A stretch of DNA of 64,000 nt, from the NCBI GenBank assembly GCA_001724265.1, contig MEDY01000141.1, forward strand, positions 1 through 64,000. Direction: 5' to 3'. Position numbers and translations under genes: made by a program. Shown here one piece after another: positions 1 through 15,200 of the stretch; the first letter of the stretch is position 1, and every line of letters starts with the position of its first letter. The stretch is from Rhizaria sp. SCN 62-66. Its lineage: Eukaryota > Rhizaria, unplaced. Under the pieces are notes generated by a model, which saw only the letters and a list, made by a program, of their open reading frames with translations, had not been told where the DNA came from and did not search any database.

Positions 1-239
1 ACACCACCCTGATAAAGGGAGCTTAGGAGGTCGTTGGGTGCCGTTTCTCTGTGGATTTCCTGTGAGAGAGTCCCTTTATGTAAAATTTCGTGCGTAACAC
101 AAAACAATTTGTAAATAATTAATGGATAAGAAAGCCTAAATACATGAGCGTGAAGATATTTTCACCAAAACAACAGCAAACAATACACAAAAACATTTTT
201 AAAGAAGTCAAACATCAGACAGTGACTGCTCAGTCGAGT
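1..239. other. 3' flank of the giant gene
   Basis: An AT-rich region downstream of the TAA at 242-240. No gene is seen. A 9-bp perfect inverted repeat (ATAAAGGGA at 12-20, TCCCTTTAT at 71-79) flanks a 50-nt spacer. No AATAAA signal was found on the minus strand. Confidence 0.4.
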
Positions 240-3200
240 TTATCCGACTAAGCTGTCAACGGTGTGCCAAGTTGCGGCAGAGCTATTGTCCGCAAATGAA
301 CAGGCACTGTCGCTCTTATTCTCGCGCATGTGCACAGTAGTATCATCCACAGTAAGGTCGAACTTAAGCGCATGGTATCCCATGGCGTCAGAGTTCTCTT
401 GTACTTGCATTTGCGCTTCGGCAACAAGCCGCGCTTGGCGCGCGTCTTCACTTTCGTCAATGCCTGTAATGCTGACAGTGTCAAGTGCCGCAGCAATGTC
501 ATGTCCCGCATCTAGCGCCACAGCAATACAGGCGCCGCGTTGAGTTGAGTTAAGCTCACCGCGCTGAGCAGCCTGTGACGCTGCAACTGAGGACATAAAC
601 GCGACAAGACTGTGAGCATCCATGGCGTCATTGCGGATGCTCTTCATGCGCCGCGCATGCGCGCTGTCGTCATCACCAGCGGGGGCTGCAACGTGAAAGC
701 CCGTGGTTTCAAACGTCCGCTCGTTTGCCAGCTGCTGCTCAGCAACAGCAGCTGCTGCGGCAGAGCGTGCGATATCAAGTTTGTCGGTACTAACTTGAGA
801 GGCGGCCGCCTCTTGCGTAAGCTTGATGCGCCATGCACGCATTACAGGCGCAGTATCAGCATTCTGTGCGTGGGCCTCACGTAAAGCCGTAACAAGTGGC
901 TCCAACGATGCCTCTTCGCGTGTAAGCATCACAAAAGCAGCGACAATAACGAGGGCAAATGCCAGCACCAAAAGACAAATCAAGACGGTAACAACCGTCT
1001 TAGCAGCATCACTGATGGTCTCCACAAACAGAAAGTTGGCAAGGAAGAATACCATAAACGAAGTGAAAAGCGAGAACAATTCGGCTAACTCAGGAATCTT
1101 ATTCTCAAAGGGCCGCATTACAATCTGAATTAGAATCGACAAAAAGATGAGCAGTGATGCAAGCATCAGTTGCGTGTGCAACGCGCCTGGCAAGAAGACA
1201 GCAATTGCAACAAGACAGGCCTTACGGGCCATCTCAACAAGAAACCAGTAGTAACGTTTGGGTTTGTAGCCACGGTAGAGGAACGCCATCTGAGACTCAA
1301 ACACACTTTTTTGGTTGCGCATGATCGCGGACGCGCCAGTTGCAGGCATCATGATCAACTCACGGTTGCGGAAGAGCATGTACCAGGCAAAGAATGGGAT
1401 ACCAACGACCCAAAAGATAAGCATAGGCAGGCCGAGCGTGACAACGAAGAAAATATGCTGGGACGAATAACAAATCTCATTCATGTCACCCAAGACAACA
1501 GTCGCGCTAGGGTCGTCCGTGCCACCAACGTTTTTACACGAAAGCATGGTGAAGAATTGGCGCGTAATGTTTGGATGCAGCATAAACATGATCACGGTAA
1601 TAGTAGTGATGGCATAGCCAGAAAACTCAGAGAATATGTCGTTATACTGAGACTCGGCGACACTGAGCTTGATGCGCATTTCAGCGGCAGTGAGCTTTGG
1701 GGGCTCCGCCCTAAGCCGCTTTGCACGTTCCGTGTCAAACATATTCCTCCCTTCCTTCTCGCCGTACTGGTTGATGTACCAATCGAGCTGGTCTTCTGCG
1801 CGCACACGCTGAAATGCACGCTCTCGGGACAGTACACGCTCGCGCAACAGCTCGGCATTGTAAAGTGTTCCAAACGGCACAGTGGCTAACAGTTTGATGT
1901 TCTCAAGATCATCATCCGACTGCGGTACGCGCACAAGCTGCTCGGTTGTTTTAGAGACCTTCATTGCATGGCGTGATGCATCCGCATCAAAGAAAGGAGT
2001 CTCATATGCAATTGTAGAAAACATTTCGACTTCGCGAGCAGTGCGTTCAAACTGTGCGGTTGCATCCTCATTGCTCGCGGCATACGCGCCCGCAAGTGCA
2101 GCCTCGCTAACATGCGCGTTCTCGAGGAAGTCCATTTGGAAGATAAATTTGGAGTCATCAAGGATGCGGAAGAGACGCTTTTTAGTAATTTTATCCGTGT
2201 TAACGCCGTCCAGCTCCGCTGCAGTCGCAGCGTCGTCGCGTAGTGATTTCTGAGGAGGCGCTGCAGTGTCCTCGTGACTGCTAAAGTCCGCCTGGGTTAA
2301 GGCGTGGTCGCGCAGAGACCGAGGCGGTGTAGAAGGGTCCGGGCCCACTTCTGAGATTTGTGGCGGCGGCAGCACCGGCAGTGAGGGCAGAAATGCGATT
2401 TCGGCTGCGGGCATAATACGCCTGGGCGGGGTTGGCGCGCTAGCAGGTGGTGAGTGCTCAATCAGTGTTGGCAGTGGTGCTGTAAGGTCAATCTCGGACG
2501 CATAAGACAAGAGGAACGATGTAGTAGGTTTGGTTAAACTCGCACTAAGGTCTGCAGCCGACTCCGGCGGATGCGCGTCATCGGGATCAGATGGGTCACG
2601 GTCAGCGCACTCGCTGCTGTCGGCGAGCGATCGAGAAAAACTGGTGTCGTTGGTACTACGTGGTGCAAAGCTCGGAGTGCGAGCGCCCTTGCGCTTGCTC
2701 GGGCGCAGCGTGAATGATTGCGAGGATGCGTTACCAGGACTCAGTGGTGCAAAACCTGGCGTGCGGGACAGGTGTCGCACTATCGGGCGTGGCGGGAATG
2801 ATTGAGCACCCGGCTCAATATGCGTGAGCTCAACGGGTATCTCAGGCAGAGGCGGGTAGTTGAAAACTTGTCCACCTTGTAAACTTGAAGAGCTGTTGGA
2901 CGACGGAGGACGAGAGATGCCCTGTCTTGTCTCGGAGTCAAGGCGGGGCCATATCGTTGTTGCTGCACCTGCGACCTCAGTTGATAGCAAGTCGCCAAGC
3001 GAACGGAACGAGGACATGTCGGCAATCGGACCGAGCGAGACAAACTGTGAAGAGTAACTTAACATATCTCCGATGCTCGTGTTACGCTGAACAGCGGCAA
3101 GCGATTGATAAACAGAGCCTAAGCAGCTGGAGTGTGAGCGCGTGTGCGTGCGCAAATGTGAAACTGACGATGAAGTCTCAACTTCGCGGCTTGCAACAGT

Positions 3201-6200
3201 CTCTAAATCACACTGTGTTGCACTGTCACCAGTGGAGGCATGTGCATAACGCACCTCACTCTCATCGTGAGATGCCACATTGTCATCGATCGAAAGCTGC
3301 GGTGTTGCCGTCGGAGACGGGAACAAATTGCGCGGACGCAGACCAGTTACGGAGCGCCGCCGGCTGGATTTTATCAGCGACGCGGGCGTGTTGGGCGCAG
3401 ACGCAGAGTGCTTCTGCTTCCCCGCAGCCACATTGAACCCGGTTGGGCTTGGGGGCTGACCAGGCGGCGCCAACGGACCTGCGCCGTCAGTGCTGCTGGC
3501 TGTGCTAGCAATGCTGTAACTGCTATCTGCCTCAGAGTGGCGCGAAGGCCGAGAGCGTTTTACACTAGACCGCCGACGAGCCGATGCCTTTTCAGCATAT
3601 GAAGCAGGCGATAAGGCGCTATCCTTATCATCAAGGTTGATACCTTCGTGAATATAAAGCTCCTTAATAGAAGAAGCAGCAATCCTGTACATAGCTAGAA
3701 TGCCAAGGTCGTCACTCTCGCTGACCCCATCCCAAAAAACGGCCCGCTCGTCGGCATTTTCGCGCGCAAGCTTTGCATTGCGGTCTTTGTGGGCATCGAC
3801 GCATTGACGGGTCCGTGCGAACGCCTCGTATTCAGTCACAATCTCGACCAAAACACGCCGCTGTTCAAGAATTGTCGCGATCACGGTTTTACGGTACTCG
3901 CGTCTAGCAATAATGTAGCGCGGCGTAAAGAAGAGCATTGGTAACAGCAGCCCCATCAGAGGCAGGAACATAATACCAATCGACGTCACCCAGAATGGGT
4001 TTACGGCGGGCTTCTCACCCAAAAAGCAGTCCAAAGACAACATCGCCGTGCCGACGCCCACTGCAGAGTCAGCACCCGCAAACAATACGGCCAAGAACGC
4101 AGGCCAGCGCAGGTCATACTTGCTTGCAATAGCCATTACCTGCATACCCGACATGCCGATCTTAAGAAGTAGAGGAACCGCAGGGGCGCGCAATTCGTTC
4201 ATTGACTGACGACCATCAACAATCTGCTTCCATGAAAGTACTCCACAGACAACAACAGCGGCAGCAAACGTCGCAATCATGATCAGATACGCCACTGCTG
4301 GTTCGTTACAGCGTCCACATTTAAACGTGGAAACTTTGCCGTATCCCGGTTTGCACACAGTACAGAGTGGACCGGAGTGACCCTCGAGACAAGTATTGTC
4401 CGCGCTGCATGTTGTGTCAAAGCAGCCCTGGAACGAGGTGATTGCAGCGCGCGCATATTCAACGCTGTATGTACCAGGTGCCATAAGTTGCAAGGTGCCT
4501 TCACCTCGGGCGGCTTCTGCGTTAAGAAGAGTCAACGCTTCAATGGCCATTACGTGCGTCGGCGAGTCGTCTGTTTTGTTTGAGCTTGCGGGCGTAACAT
4601 CGATCGTCACCATAAGCGCAAGCGGAGGGAGAACAGGCACGTACTCAGACACAATTGATAAGGTAGCCACGCTCTGATTAGAGCTAACTGTTACCGTATT
4701 TGCATCTACAACTCTTGCGTCGACAAGCACAAAACGTTCACGTGGCCAAGTCGAGGAGTCAAACAATAGCTTGGTAGTCTTGGCAAGCGCGACTCGGCGG
4801 GCATCTCTCATATCAGTTGTGCCGGGCACCGCAACAGGCACGGTGATGCGTGCAACGTGCGGCATGTCGCGGAAGTTGACTGATGGCGCAAAGGAGGGGA
4901 GAGACTTCACATTATAAACTGAGACGCCAGCATAAGAGCAATCAGCACCAGACATGCATGCTACGCAGCGACGATCTACCGTCATGTACGAGCCAACCTT
5001 GCAGTGGCAGTACGAATAGTCGACGGTATGCTCCGCGCCCAGTGGGCATGCTTCGCACTGCGCACTGCCTTCATGCTCGGCAAACGTACCCGGTGCACAT
5101 TGGGTGCATGTTGCCGCACGTTCTTGTGAGAATGTTCCACGCGGGCACTGAGTACAGGTTGTTGATCCAAGCTCGGAGTAGGTACCAACGGGACACGGTA
5201 AGCATGAGCTGGCGCCAGTAGTATTTGAATAAAACCCAGCAATGCACTCCCGACAGTACGACTGAGACCACATGTCGTTTGCAGTCCCCGGGGCACACAA
5301 AGAGCACAAGAGGCCATCGTTGTGTTGACCTGGCGGACACTGTACGTACGACAGCAGCACCTCCTCACGTGTGAGCTCGCCATAACGTTGCATAACTGTT
5401 ACCGTACGGTCGACTGCTGAGTTGCCAGGCGTGTAACAAGTCAGCTCGCGATGCGGGTTGGACCGCACGTGGGTGACATTCTTGCACAAAAGGCCGCCAA
5501 TAGAGATGCTTGTACCTGCGGATCCAAAGTTCTCGCCACGCAGCACAAGTTGCGATCCGCCCTCGCGTGCGCACTCACGAATGACAGTGTCGGACACGCG
5601 CTCGCAGCCGGTGATGCTGGTAAGTGTGGGCACGGCATATGAGATGCGGTTGCGTCCCTCGTAGCGCTGTGTACCAGCTTTTACAATTAATGACAGGCCG
5701 GACCCAGTACCTGCAGGGAGACGGCAGGTAAAAAGCATATGGCTCTCACGCACGACATTGCTACATTGACGCCCGCTAATGAGCGCAGACAGCGGCTCTA
5801 AAAAGCCGGAGCCGGACACAGTCAGCCGCACATCACCACTGTCAGTAGGACAACCTGAGGTGCTCCCGGCGGCGTAGTCGTCCTGTGGACAACCAAAAAC
5901 AGAGTTGACAATGGGAATCTGCGGGTATGAGTAGCGATCCGTTGAGATGGCAACGCGATGCGCAATTGTAAGGCGGAAACGCAAATCAAGCTCATTAACA
6001 CTGTCTTTTGTACGGCACACAATGGTACGCTGTTGAGAGCTGTAAAGTGTGGATAAATCTCTGTTAAAGATACAGGGAAACGGGTAGTCGTCAGGCGTGG
6101 TGCCCAGACCGTACATAATACTAATGAGGTCGGGCCGGTCCAAGAAGAGATTGTCCACATCTAAGCCAACATTCTCACCAAGACTGGTAAGACTTACGTA

Positions 6201-9200
6201 ATCGTTAGTTCGCTGAGTGGGGCCTGACGCTGTAATTGTGTGCAGCGTAAAAGGCACGAAGGCATGCATTGGGTAGCTAATAACAACACCGCTATTGATG
6301 GCAAGTGCAGCTGTGCTGTTAGACCACGCCCAGTTCCAGGCCGTGCAGTCTACACTGCCTGTCGCTTCGGTGCTGACGGCATTTGGCCGCACACAGTATT
6401 GCAAACGAATATACAGGCCTGCGCCTTGTCCTGCAACCAACGTGCACTGAACATAAAACGTTGCCGGTGCACCATTATCATCACGCATAGCGACTGTAGC
6501 AGAGACGTCACGACACTCGTACGTCAAAAGCTCAGGATTGGCGTACAACGTCTTGTTCGGATTGGTATACTGCACGCGGGTAATGTACGGTGCGGCAACG
6601 TGTGCGCCCGCAGCAACAGTAAAACGCACAATCTGTCCACCCCGCGCGTTGCTAGGGATGACTTCCCTGGTTGCAGCGTGATACTCCACGGTGCCTGCAG
6701 TTGAGGCAATGTTAACTGGAGTTTTGGTCAGCGTTACGTAAGGCGTGCACACGTATGAACCAAACGTATTTACACACTTGGAGTGAGGCCCGAATAAAGC
6801 TGCGCAGTCGACATAGTACATGCCACCAAACGCCAGTTTGTCACACTCGTCAATATCATGGCAGGTCGGCGACGCAGGCAACCATGTCCCAGATGCAGTG
6901 CACGTGCGCTCGTAGCGTGCGCTACCACCTGAGAGAATAAAGCCGGTTTCGCAAGTATAGACGGCCTTTGACATGTAACGCGTGGGGCCTTCAACCATTG
7001 TGTCGTCGAACTCATACTTAATAGGCTGAGCGTAAAGAACAATCTCCGGCGTAGGAGCTCCGCAGTCAACGGCGGAGCACAACGGATTAACAGCAGGAAC
7101 CCAGCCCTCTGCCTCAGTGCCACAACGGCGAAATGGCAATAACGCACCGGTGATAGGATTCCGCGGTTCGAATCCAACGCTGCAAGTGTAACTTGCGGTA
7201 GTACCATAAGAATACGGAGTAAGACCACTGTTGCCTGTGTTGAGCGTGTCTGCATAGTAAATTCGGTCGCCGTGTTCTGGCACTGTAAGCTCTCCGCATT
7301 GATTTACTTCGCAATTGGGAGCAAAGGCCGGTGTCCACCCCTTTGGCGTACACTCGCGGCGTGCAGCTAACACGTTCACACCGCGCTGTTGTACAGCCGC
7401 AACGTAGCCAGTGCCATCAGAGACGGTGTAACCCGTATAGCGCATATTGTACCCGGAATAGCATTGATACTCGACCCATGAAGTGTTAAGATAGGAGCCA
7501 TATGAGCCATGCTGACCGGCTGAGTAGATGGCAACATCTGCGTTCGAGATAGAGCGTGGAATGCCGCAGCTGTAGGGAAGGCACGTCCGCTCGGGGCCCG
7601 ACCACGCACCTGTAGCTGTGCACGTAATGCTGGCATTAGTGTGGCTAACATACGCGCCATAATCACATGTTAATGTTGCGGTAACTCCATACATGTTGGT
7701 CAGCGAGGCAGGACTCTGAGTGACATAACCTAGCAGCGCAACACTTAACGCTGGACACGGCTGTGGTACGCAACGCGGCGGATCAACTGGCTGCCACCCT
7801 TCAGAAACAATACACACACGCTCTGTGTACTTCGTGTCCTTGTCCCAAATGTAGCCGTTGGCGCACGAGTACGTTGCAGTGGTACCTGCAAAGTACGTGT
7901 TGGTGGCAGTTTCAATGGTGACCGTTTTGTTGTTTCGCGTAAATACGATGGGGTTTTGCTTTGCGGCATCTGCTTGTAACCCCACACATGTGTTAGAGCG
8001 GCAAATAGGAAACCGACCGCTCCATTCTCCGGAGGCCTGGCAGATCTGCACCATGTCACCGTCAGTGTGTTCATGTTGTGCAAGACACTCGAAGGTTGCA
8101 ACAGACTGATACTTGCGCGCACCATAAGGTAATGGTGAGTAAACAACATTTCCGACGTTGTTGGTAAGCGTGTGAAGCGGGCATTCAACGGGCACGCATA
8201 GCGGTGCCGTTACAGAGCTCCATCCACCGGCAGTGCAAGTCAATGCCGCAGCGGCACCGTTGAGCGTAAAGCCGCTCTCACAACCGTACTCATACACAGC
8301 ACCAAAGGCGTACAAGTCACCCTCAGGTGCAGTCGTCTTTAGGACCGGCGCAGTGCCGTGAGGGTCCTTTGCAGGCAAAGCGCCACACGAAAAGACTCCA
8401 CATGTTGGCAGTGGCGCCGACCAGCCCGTTGCACGACAGGTCATTGTTTGCACACAGGTTGTGACCGCTGGAGTAACAGCCGTGTTAGTGATGCATGTGG
8501 TGTTGGCACCAGGGCTTGGAGTAAGACTAAAGCCGGATGTACACGCAGCGGTCGCAACAGCAAGATAATTGGTCATGCCGTAACCGTGGCTTTCATAAGT
8601 CACGGCTCCACGGAAGAGCGCCGGAAGCGTCTGGCAGTCAATAAGCGTAACGCCAATCGGAGCCGAAGTGAACGGAATAAAGGTCATGCCATCCAAGCGC
8701 ACAATCTGCAGCTTTGGCACAACAGCACCGTTCGCAGCGGTGCCGTTGTGCATTTGCGTGTAAACCGCGCATTTAATCCAAAAGTTAAGCACAACCGTGT
8801 GTGCTGCAGTCAACCGCATTGAGGTTGATGCCAGCGCAACCCATGCGTCGTCTAGTGGTACATCGGTCTTGACCTCCCTAATAGGCGCGCCATAGCAGTT
8901 GGCGTACGTGCTGTCGACCGAGACATTAACAGTGACATATCGTCCTATGGGACTAATTGCGTCGCCAGGCAGGAAACTTAGCGAGAGCATCGTTGGCTCT
9001 TGGACGTAGATGAGCGCGGGCAAATCAGGCATTGTAAAGCGGTTCTCAACGGGAAAGGTCGTTGTAGTAAAGTCGCTATAAAAAACGTCCGCAAACGGCT
9101 GCAACAAAACAAACACCTGAGGCAATGTTGCAGAGCAATAGATGCTCATAAATAACTCACTGACGCCAACTGGGACAGTTAACGACAACGTGGCCGAGAA

Positions 9201-12200
9201 AAGTGTGGTGTTGGTCACTCCAAGCGCAGCAAATGTGCAGGCCGCGTCAGATGCTGACAGCGTAAACTGAGCAGCGGTAGCAGTAGGTGCTGGAAGTAAG
9301 CGCACACAAATCGTGGACACCATCTGAACAGCAAGGCGTGTCATTGTGGCTTTGCCGGCAAGAGGGAACACTGAAGAGTGAACCACAGCGGGGTCTTCCA
9401 CCCACGCTGCACCACGGACACGAAACGAAGCGCCCGAGAAACGATCATACCAGCTGTTAATCTCGTTATTAATCGCAATGATTGCGGGACCAAATTCGGT
9501 TTCAGTTTGGCAGTTGATTGCAATATCGACAGTAATGGTTGTCGCATCAAATACAAGTTGCATTGGCCCATACACAAGCGCTAAACCGATAGAGGCATCC
9601 TCTGCGGTGCGGAATGCGCACACGGGAGTAATCGAGCTCAGCGGCTGGACATTAATTGTGAGTGTTGTGTTAAGCTCAGCAATGGGGCTAATGCGCAAAG
9701 TGAAAAACCAGTCCTTATTTGCAATAATCTCGCCAGAAAACGCGGTTGACGCTTCCACAAGTGCGGTAGTAAAAAAGACGGAGCCGCGGATGTGCAGTGG
9801 GACTGAAAGCACAGGAAGATGGATGTTGCCTGCAACAACCTCTGTCAGAATGCTGACGTCTTTATTACTTGTTGCAGCACATGACGCATAAACAAGCTTA
9901 TACGTGTCACCTAATACAAACTGAAGCGTCGCAGTCGTAGAAAACTGCGCAACACCAGTAGTTGAGTACGTCGTAAAACCGCACATTCCAACGTTACTGG
10001 TGAATGACACACGCACATTGGCAGGAGAGAGCACAGCAGGGATCATGCGCACACGCAGAGCGGTCACATTAGCGGCCGGTGAGCGCAGGTAGTATGGACT
10101 AGGCAGCACCGCAGCGCCGGAGGGCGCCGCAGTAAGACTAAACGTATCGCGCGAGTCAAGATCTGTGATTTCGCGGTCTACTCCAACAATTCCAGCAGGA
10201 ACAATAAAGTCAAGACTAATAAGACCATATGCCGGGGTAGGACCCAGTCCAACGCCAATGTACGCGTTGCCCTCAATAATGATGACCGAACCAATATTGT
10301 GAGCGCGACGACAAGTCATGGTTGCAGTGAAAGGCTCTGAAAGCTCCTTCTGCACGAAGATTGGCTCGCGGATTGCTGCGCTAGAGCCAATTTCAAATAC
10401 ACAGTCGGAAGACGAAGACATTTGCTTGATGGCGATGGTTTGCAGCGTTAAAGGCGCGGGAGAAAATGTTGCAGTAATCGTGTACCGCTTAAGCACAACA
10501 AAGAAATCGAATGTCTCAACTGGAGCATCATCGATCAAAAACGTAAGCGTACCGCGGGTCTGCAGCGGCGCAGAAAGAAAAGGAGCGTAATAAACCAGCG
10601 CGTTGGGAATCACACGTGCAGAGATGTGCGGTGGGACCGACGCGGGGTTTGTGCAGATCACTGTTATAGAAAAGCTTGCTGCACCACTTGCAACGGGGAC
10701 TTGAGTCTGCGCAGCGCCCTGCTCAGCAAAGGTACACTGCGCAGTCGAGCTGGTAAATGACAGCTCAAGTGTTGCAGCTGTAGGCAATGCGGGACTAAAG
10801 GCAAACTCAATGGGGACCAATGCGTTAAGGGGGAACTCTTGCACAACACTCTCATTATTAAGCTTTTCGGGCTCCATATCACCTGCAGCAGCAATGCGAA
10901 CACGGCCAAGGAGATGCATCTGCAGCGGTTGCCATTGAGCAAACATAACGGTTTCATCCACATTTGTGATGCGCGTGTCCATTATCTCTGACTCGCGAAT
11001 TGACGTGCAGACAAGCTCAAATGCTACAACACCGTACATGGCATCAGTCGATGACACGAGCATGGAGAGTGAAGAAGAGGACGTTCCGTTGCGGCGAAAC
11101 GCACAAACACCCGTAAAAATGTCGCTGACAGATAGCTTGACAGCCTCCGTGCGTGTTGCGGGAAGCGCCCATTGCAGCTCAAGGACAACAGGTGTGTCGT
11201 CAAAAAAGTACTGCGGTACAACAGGAGTAGCAAAAGCTTCTCCGGAAAGAGGCAAGGGGCTGAATGTAGTGTCGACCACGGCAAGTTTGGGTTGAACGTA
11301 AAGCGTGAATGAAGTGGGATGCATCGAGAATCGCGGAGGATACAGATGCGACTCAGCGGCGCGCACCAGAGTCACGGTGACTGTGTTGTTGAGAGCAGTA
11401 AGTGAGCAGATCATAAGAACAGCTTTGCGCGCTACGTCCTGCAATGAAAAGCGTGCGGTGAGTGTCGGTGTAATAATGCCTGCAAACATTGCGTTTGCGT
11501 AGTCGCTTTGGGTACGGATAGTGTCTAAAACCGCCAATGCGGACGCGGGCGCAAAAGCACATGCATCGCCACCTGTGTGGATATAGCTGTTGTTGGTGAA
11601 ACGGTTAACAACAGCATCAACGGCAAGCTCAATATACATTGGAGTAAATATTGGCAATGTGGCATACAACGCAAGTGCAGGGGGGTAAACGGGAATGAGT
11701 TTGACTTGCGAACGTAGCCATGCAATGATAGGATTGTTCGAAACAATATTGTAGCCGGTGGCAGTCTCCGATAGGACTGTAATTGCAAGACTGACCTTGT
11801 CTTTTGGTGCAATGGCCTCAACGCAGCGCATCATAATAGTGAAGCTCGAGATCATATCGAACTCAAGCTCGCGCAAGGACTGGCTATTATATCCAATTTC
11901 GCAAGGCACAGCCAACGGCAGGCCACTACGAAGCAGTTCAAGACGCACACGCGTGGCAGAAGCAAAGGCGGGTGTTGCATACACAGTGACGTCAACCATT
12001 GAAACAGGTGCGGCACCAATCTCAAACTCAAATGGCACAGGCATGTCGGCTACTGCATATACACTGCCGTAGACGCGCTTGGGCGGAAGCAAGGCCCCCG
12101 CAAAACCCTTGTCAGTTTCAACCTTAAGTGCGACCGTTACGCCTGAGCTTGTTGGTGTCATGCACCGCATGCGCGCAAGGAGAATTGTGTTGACAACAAT

Positions 12201-15200
12201 GCGCGCGACGTCATCAGGAAGCACAATTGAGACAGTCAGCTCAGCCTCTGGCGCAGCCACTGGCGGCTCAGCGGCGACAAGAGAGCAGTCACCGTCATTT
12301 ACCGGTAATTGGAGCGTAAAGTTAGTAGAGTCCACCATTGTAGCATCCATGCGCACAGCGATGTCAATATCAACGCCAGCAGGGTATTCCGTTGGATTGG
12401 CGCCAGGCGGGGCAGCTACACGGGGAGTGGTCGTCAATGTATAGGTTGGGCGAATGTGAATAACGCTCGTCAGAAGGCTCGGCTCAGCAATAGCAGAGCC
12501 TGCTTGCAGTGTTCCAACCCAAGCAGTTCTCTCAACGCGCAGCGGGTTTGCAAGCGCGGTGGATGCAGTGCAGTAGATTACAAAAAGTGTTGATAATGCT
12601 TCACCACTGATCATAGATACGACAATCTCCGCAGCGCCACTGGAAAATGTACACGGTGGAGGTGTACCATCGCCCAACTTTAAACGCAGGCGTAGCACGC
12701 GCACACGCGCAAGGACGTGCTCATCGACAATAGCAATCGGCGCCGTAGAATACGGCGGGTGTGTGCTGAATTCCCTTGGCACACCCATGTCATCAAGCGT
12801 GACAATCGAAAGCTTCCAGGCATAGGAGTCGGCAGGCGCAGGTGCAACGCGGGTATTTACGGCGGGTAAAGCAAACACAGACATGCGTGCAGGACCGGAT
12901 ATGCCGGTTGCATCAAGTCCATTTGTCGACCACGCGATGTCCTCAGGATTGAGCACAACTATGAGAGGTGAGCACGACACCGAGGGCTCGTGTTCACTTT
13001 CTGCAATAGGATTGCGGACGCTGTCGACAGTCACGGTGATTATTGCCCCCACTGACTCAGGAAGGGGGAAAGAAACAGTGGCTGATGCGTCGACCGTGAA
13101 GGCGCTGCTAACACCATCAATTGCGAGCTGCGTAACCTCCGCAAAAGAGGATGACTGCGGACCCGTAATCGTGCACTGCATGCCCATTGTGGGAACCACA
13201 AAAGAGCCGAGCGAAAACTCGATAGTCCAGCTACTCAGCGCACCACGCTCGCGAGAAGTCATGGTTGTAGTGCTGTCAGGCTCCTCGGTGGAGCGGAAGA
13301 GCTCAACAATACCCACGCCATTAAGGCTCCCCATTACGGCAAGGTAGGCGCCGTGCTGAGAATAGGCCATGCTAACAATCTCAGTAAACGCGGTCATTGT
13401 GCTTGTGTAATAAAGCGCGAACTCATTCTCAAGCGCGGCGGCGATGTTGGCGCGAGAGAGGTCACGAGTGGGGCCACGCGGCACATGAACAAGATGGCCT
13501 GAGCTGGCTGCAACAGGCAGAATGTAGCAATCTAAATCACCGTTACGGAGAATGCGCACGGGAATAATGGTAGCACTGTCCGCACAGGAGTACATCAGCA
13601 TCTGACCAGTTGGATGCACAGCGAGAGTGGCAACGGGACACACTGCTAAAAACACGGGGACGTGCTGGGCGCTAAAAATAACTGCACCACCAACAACCGA
13701 GAGCTTGGCAGTAAGAATAAGACCCTCCTTAGTTGCAACATAAAATTCACCAGTTGGCTTATGCAAGGCGGCGGCTGTCACCGTGATAGGCGATTCACTG
13801 AGTGTTAAAGTGTCGGGACAACTGAAGCCCATGTGCTCTGTCAAAATGTCGTTCATCGAGCGGTCTGAAAGTCCGAGGTTTTCACGAATCGACGCATGAC
13901 ACACGCGGACGGCACCAGAGCGGTAGAAGAATGCAACACGCGTTGATGCAACACCAAGAAGTAAAGGCTCATCCGCGGTCCAATCAAGAGCAGCAACCAC
14001 AACATCACCTGCAACAGCGCTGGAAAAGTTAATTGGCGATTGTATGCGTTGAAGCAGCTCACGCGTCAGAACATTGTCAGCACCAGAAGCGCGAAGCGTG
14101 CGCGGGTTAAGACGCACAAGCATCACGACTTCAGCATCGTCATTGTACACGATCACAAGAGCGCCAGTAAGCTCTGCGGAGCTCACAACATGCATGTGTG
14201 CTGCACCACTTAAGCCCAGACGATGAGCAAAGAGAGCGCGGTCAAATGGCAAGTCAAGATAGTCGTTGTGCGGTGCAGGCTGGGGGTCCTGGCCAGCTAG
14301 AGTGTGGAAGCGGAGCGCATCTACGAGCCCTGAGCCGGAGGTTGACACAAGCGAGACAAGCGTGCCCTGCGCACCATAGGCTGCAGCTGCGTTGGGAGCT
14401 GGGGCAGCAAGCGCGGCGCGCGCCGGGGACCAGTCACCAGTCATGTCATACGCCTGGTAGCTCATCTTGAAACAGCCGTGATGACCGGCAGCGTGGGCGT
14501 AGCAAAGCGAGCTGCCGGTGTTCGCGTTCCAGCTCACAGCGCGCGCGGTCGAAGGCAAGTGACCGGCGGGCGCGCGGTGAGAGTAGCCAAGAGCGCCGCT
14601 TGGACGCATCGCAGGGCGTGGAAACCGCAATCCGTTTGGCGTTGCTACGGGGGTAGCACCGCGTGAGGCGGTGAGGGCGGTTGCACCAATAAAGAGAGAC
14701 GCAGGATCGGAGAGCGTGACTTCAAGATTGATTGCAAGGACCAGTGGAGCGCCAGCAATCACCGACGTGACGGGGCTTCCTCGGGGCGTGCATGTTACGG
14801 CAGTGCCGGTCGGGACGCAATCAACAGTAACAACCCAGTCAACATTGATAGCGCGCATCTCCACAGTCTGAGCCGCAAACACACCATACGGCTGTGCAAA
14901 CGACCACGTAACTGCGCCATCGTGCACCGCGTTAGGGGACGCAAACCACGCACGCCAGCGGCCCGTCTCACCAAAAACGGGCACTGAATACTGCGCCGCA
15001 ATAAGACTGGGCGTAATTAAAGCAAACCAGCTGTACTCAGGCAGCGCAATGTCCGTCACAGCAGCAAAACCAGTCGTACCCGACTGCTGCAAGATGAGAC
15101 GAAGAGCGACGGCTGCAGGCAGCGCAGCCGGACCTAAAGTTGTGGGCATAGGACCTACTGGAATCATCGCGGTGTAAGATGAAACATAGTCGGAAATAAA

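Noticed and set aside
7150-7185. GGTTCGAATCC resembling a tRNA box B
   Set aside because: It lies in the Sushi-domain coding region with no box A or acceptor stem around it.
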